DNA of 64,000 nucleotides, taken from NCBI GenBank assembly GCA_011799875.1, contig CM022301.1:15625927-15689926 (forward strand), given 5' to 3'. Numbering within the stretch: the first letter of the stretch is position 1; the number at the start of each line of letters is the position of its first letter. Both the position numbers and the translations under genes were made by a program. Below are positions 61,796-64,000 of the stretch, piece by piece. The notes beneath the pieces were generated by a model. It was not told the origin of the DNA, made no database searches, and saw only the letters and a program-made list of their open reading frames with translations. The DNA is from Thinopyrum elongatum. Lineage: Eukaryota > Streptophyta > Magnoliopsida > Poales > Poaceae.

Positions 61796-62846
61796 TGCTC
61801 CTGACGGGGCCGGCAGAGCCCCGTCAGTTTGTCGGCGGCCCCCGGGCCGACTGCCTCCAATGTGCCGGACACCTCAAGCATGTCCTGGTCTCCCGTCTCC
61901 CCTTCGAGCTGGGTTTGCTGCCCGTCCAGCGCCCCCGTGGTCTTGCGTTTCTTTGGTGTACCTGAAATCACACATTCGACCGAGGCGGCCGTATTAGAAA
62001 AAAACACCATAGCTTTGTTTCCTGGCTCCTCTTCTGCACCAACTAACACGCCATCTGCGTTGCGCTCGCGCACTCGCGCTGCCGGCGGCGCTTCCGCCGT
62101 ACCCGTCGTTCCCAACTGGTTCCATAAGGTCAACGTCTCCAGCCGCGGATTGGTGTGTCCAGCAGCCGCGGATTCCCCATTGGAGGGCTTCGGGCAAGCA
62201 GCATCCACAAAGGGAGCCCCGTATGTGCCCCCACCGACGTCCGGATTCACCACGGCCACCAGAGCACCTTCTTTCCTGCCTCCTACGAAGACGACGACAT
62301 CACAGACAACAGCGATGGAGCAACAGCATGAGCAGTGCGATCAGGCGGCTTCCGTGGTTCTTTGTGCATCCCCGCCGAAACCCCAGATGGCTTCTTGTAG
62401 GCAGGTGTTTCCGTTTTCTTGCTGCAGGGGTTAGGGCACCCAGATCCTTCCTCGAGCATGCCATCTGGACTCCCCCTCCCAGTCTCTAGATCGGACAAGG
62501 CGGGATCGTGGCGCCTCAAAAGGCCCGACGATCGAGCAGCGGACTCAGCCGCAGCAGCTCCGACGCCTTGCCTGGGCTTGGGCGCGGAAACAGGGCCACA
62601 CACGGCCGGATCAGCGTCCGACGGTGGTGGCGGCGGGGCTCCGACGCCTTGCCTGGGCTTGGGCGCGGAAACAGGGCCACACACTGCCGGATCAGCGTCC
62701 GACGGTGGTGGCGGCGGGGCTCCGACGCCTTGCCTGGGCTTGGGCGCGGAAACAGGGCCACACACGGCCGGATCGGCGTCCGACGGTGGTGGCGGCGGGG
62801 CGGTCGCCTCCAGTTCGCCACGAGCGGAAAACCCTAGCGAAGCCAT
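61792..62846 (-). pseudogene. LINE ORF1, proline-rich, lacking the usual RNA-binding domains
   Basis: Starts MASLGFSARGELEATAPPP at 62846 and has three 27-residue repeats (DADPAVCGPVSAPKPRQGVG with APPPPPS). The phase changes near 62270, and the second frame (62259-61792) ends LTGLCRPRQEQ at TGA 61794-61792. No DUF4283 and no CCHC knuckle can be seen, though plant L1 ORF1 proteins normally have both, so the middle is probably deleted. The end overlaps the ORF2 start by ATGA. Confidence 0.7.
62557..62799. repeat. Three 81-bp tandem repeats in LINE ORF1
   Basis: Units start GCTCCGACGCCTTGCCTGGG at 62557, 62638 and 62719; 81 bp is 27 codons, so the frame is kept. Copies differ at only one or two bases (ACACACGGCC against ACACACTGCC), so the amplification is recent in relation to the other decay, or was already in the parent element. 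Confidence 0.9.
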
Positions 62847-62931
62847 CAGACATACAATCTGACACGATGTTAACAGGTACTGCAGCTAATTTGCTGCTGT
62901 CACCCTTTAATTTCTGAGAAAGCAAGTCTTT

Positions 62932-63436
62932 CATCTTCGAGGACAAGCATAGTTTGCAGCAGCCAAACCAAGATCCTAGATGGATGAAGGAGTTCAGGAG
63001 GATCAAGAACAGCTAAAAGGAGCTACCACAAGACCCCCAAAACACGTTCGATTACTGCTGCGGCTACAAAGGGTAACGGCAACAGCTAGCTCCGCCGCTG
63101 AGAGCTGCTTGCTTGGGTGCACCGCGGAGTGCAATGGCACACCTACTAGAGCCAGCTGCTTGGCCATTGGCATGCTAGCTGCAACGCCTGCAAGAAGCTG
63201 TGGCACATACGAGACCTTGTCCCCGTATGCAACAAGAACGTCCTTGTAAATTTCTAATGAGTAGATTTGACCACAAGTGTCTAGTATACGTGCTCTTCCA
63301 ATGGCTGCGGATGAGCTCGGCCATGTCGCATGTCGGCTCCAGCTGCCGCTGGCCCCGCCGCCATGACGGGGCAGGACCATGATGTTGCTTGTTCGCCTGA
63401 GATAGTAGCACAGGTCGGGAGCATGCCCGGTTGCCA
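62932..63436. other. Flank right of the LINE, uncertain coding
   Basis: On the plus strand SFIFEDKHSLQQPNQDPRWM then KEFRRIKNS and a TAA (63014-63016) could be a C-terminal exon of the plus-strand gene whose other segments lie at 56.7-57.2 kb. On the minus strand a frame from 63467 to 63003 includes LEIYKDVLVAYGDKVSYVPQ, also protein-like. Neither is recognised. They overlap in part only in the first 14 bp. Confidence 0.3.
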
Positions 63437-64000
63437 TTCTTTTTTTTTTTTTGAACAGCAACGGCATCCCGAAGGATCCCTAAGATTTATTCATTAAGCA
63501 AAGTACAGCACATATTACAAAGGACCTTATAAAAACTGAGAAGCACAAACAAGTCCCTGGACTTATGCAAGAAGGACCCTGAACTGGAATTGAAAAACGC
63601 GATCGGGTCCACCACCTCCACACCGGATACACCTCGCCGTCGCCGGGGAACAAGCCACTTGGGGCGACGAGGGCGCCACAGCGCAGCACCATGGCTTCCG
63701 ACGAGAAGCAGTACTGCCTCCCACTTGGCATCATGGTCGGAAGGAAGAAGAAACAGCCGCCCTTCGGCTAGAAGATGCAGTGGCATGGCGCCGAAGGCCG
63801 GCCACCGACCGCGGCTGCGGGCGCCAGCATCTCCGTTGCGATGACCACCGCGATATGCTCGAACCCAACCTGCTCGATCCAGCCTTCCGCAGCTCCGTCC
63901 GCGATGAGCCATCACCTCGATGGCCTCAACCGCAGAGAAGAAGTAGCCAGCCTTCCTGCAGATTAGGGACACAACGAACAACGAGCTTATTTCCGAGGAT
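63437..64000 (-). mobile_element. 3' end of a probable second LINE/retroposon (cut by window end)
   Basis: A T-run (TTCTTTTTTTTTTTTTT, 63437-63453) is followed by GAACAGCAACGGCATCCC, GATTTATTCATTAAGCAAAGTACAGCAC and GGACTTATGCAAGAAGGACCCTG, the look of a minus-strand 3' UTR with poly-A tail. The minus-strand frame 63981-63487 (GRWPAFGAMPLHLLAEGRLF) has no recognised domain. The rest of the element would lie beyond 64000. Confidence 0.5.

Larger units (their letters stand above)
57580..62914 (-). mobile_element. L1-type LINE retrotransposon, about 5.3 kb, dead
   Basis: Minus-strand element with 17-bp target duplications TGAGAAAGCAAGTCTTT (57563-57579 and 62915-62931), a short T-run on the plus strand at 57577-57585 (poly-A tail of the element), and ORF1, endonuclease, reverse transcriptase, zinc-binding and RNase H parts in L1 order. 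The presence of ORF1 and a 5' leader up to 62914 suggests it is full length at the 5' end. Stops and frameshifts at several places make it inactive. Plant L1 elements with a C-terminal RNase H of the RVT_3 type are well known. Confidence 0.9.

Noticed and set aside
1..64000. tRNA, rRNA, snoRNA or miRNA genes
   Set aside because: No cloverleaf with A/B boxes or rRNA-like text was noticed by eye; MITE hairpins could produce small RNAs, but none is a clear miRNA precursor. A covariance-model search would be decisive.

Overview
This window looks like nuclear DNA of a Triticeae grass (wheat, Aegilops, barley or rye). It holds an Angela/BARE/WIS-type Copia retrotransposon, two related CACTA transposons with TTTAGTACCGGTT subterminal repeats and CACTAGTG ends, Tourist- and Stowaway-like MITEs, L1-type LINEs, and only decayed fragments of host genes. 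No prokaryotic, organellar or viral features are visible. No host gene in the window reads as intact.

Layout. 0-3.4 kb: low-copy-looking DNA with GC-rich promoter/UTR-like stretches. 3.4-13.0 kb: an ankyrin-repeat pseudogene split by an 8,575-bp Copia element (3509-12083, 5-bp target duplication GCCCT). 13.8-14.6 kb: a minus-strand trypsin-like protease pseudogene. 14724-27435: CACTA element 1 (plus orientation, target duplication CAT). 27436-28558: a 1.1-kb spacer. 28559-46514: CACTA element 2 (minus orientation, target duplication GTC), itself carrying a 3,830-bp solo-LTR-like insertion (36219-40048, target duplication AAGCC) and a 1,758-bp Angela-type solo LTR (42111-43868, target duplication AATTC). 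46845-49556: a tandem copy of the CACTA 1 3' end plus its flank, which keeps the empty target site of CACTA 2 and has gained nested MITEs. 49.6-57.5 kb: low-copy DNA with a compound fold-back MITE, degenerate tandem segmental duplications and unrecognised exon-like pieces. 57580-62914: a full-length but dead L1-type LINE on the minus strand with a 17-bp target duplication. 63.4-64 kb: the 3' end of a probable second LINE.

How the parts fit. Each CACTA element has the same four-gene plan: (A) a ~119-aa coiled-coil protein with one C-terminal membrane segment, (B) a ~1,117-aa TNP2-type transposase, (C) a ~144-aa conserved frame of unknown function, and (D) a multi-exon protein with a proline-rich middle and a Ulp1/C48 cysteine-protease domain. 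A and B follow one TATA box at the 5' end. C and D follow a second TATA box in mid-element that sits beside an internal block of terminal-type repeats. CACTA 1 transposase has four in-frame stops and no indel; CACTA 2 transposase is open except for the solo LTR. The two elements lie tail to tail, so read-through from either gene D would give a very long hairpin RNA.

Relative order of events: the 3' end of CACTA 1 and its flank were tandemly duplicated; CACTA 2 then entered the first copy; two LTR retrotransposons later entered CACTA 2 and at least one was reduced to a solo LTR. All coordinates come from reading the sequence by eye; splice sites are inferred from GT/AG and from comparison of the two sibling elements.
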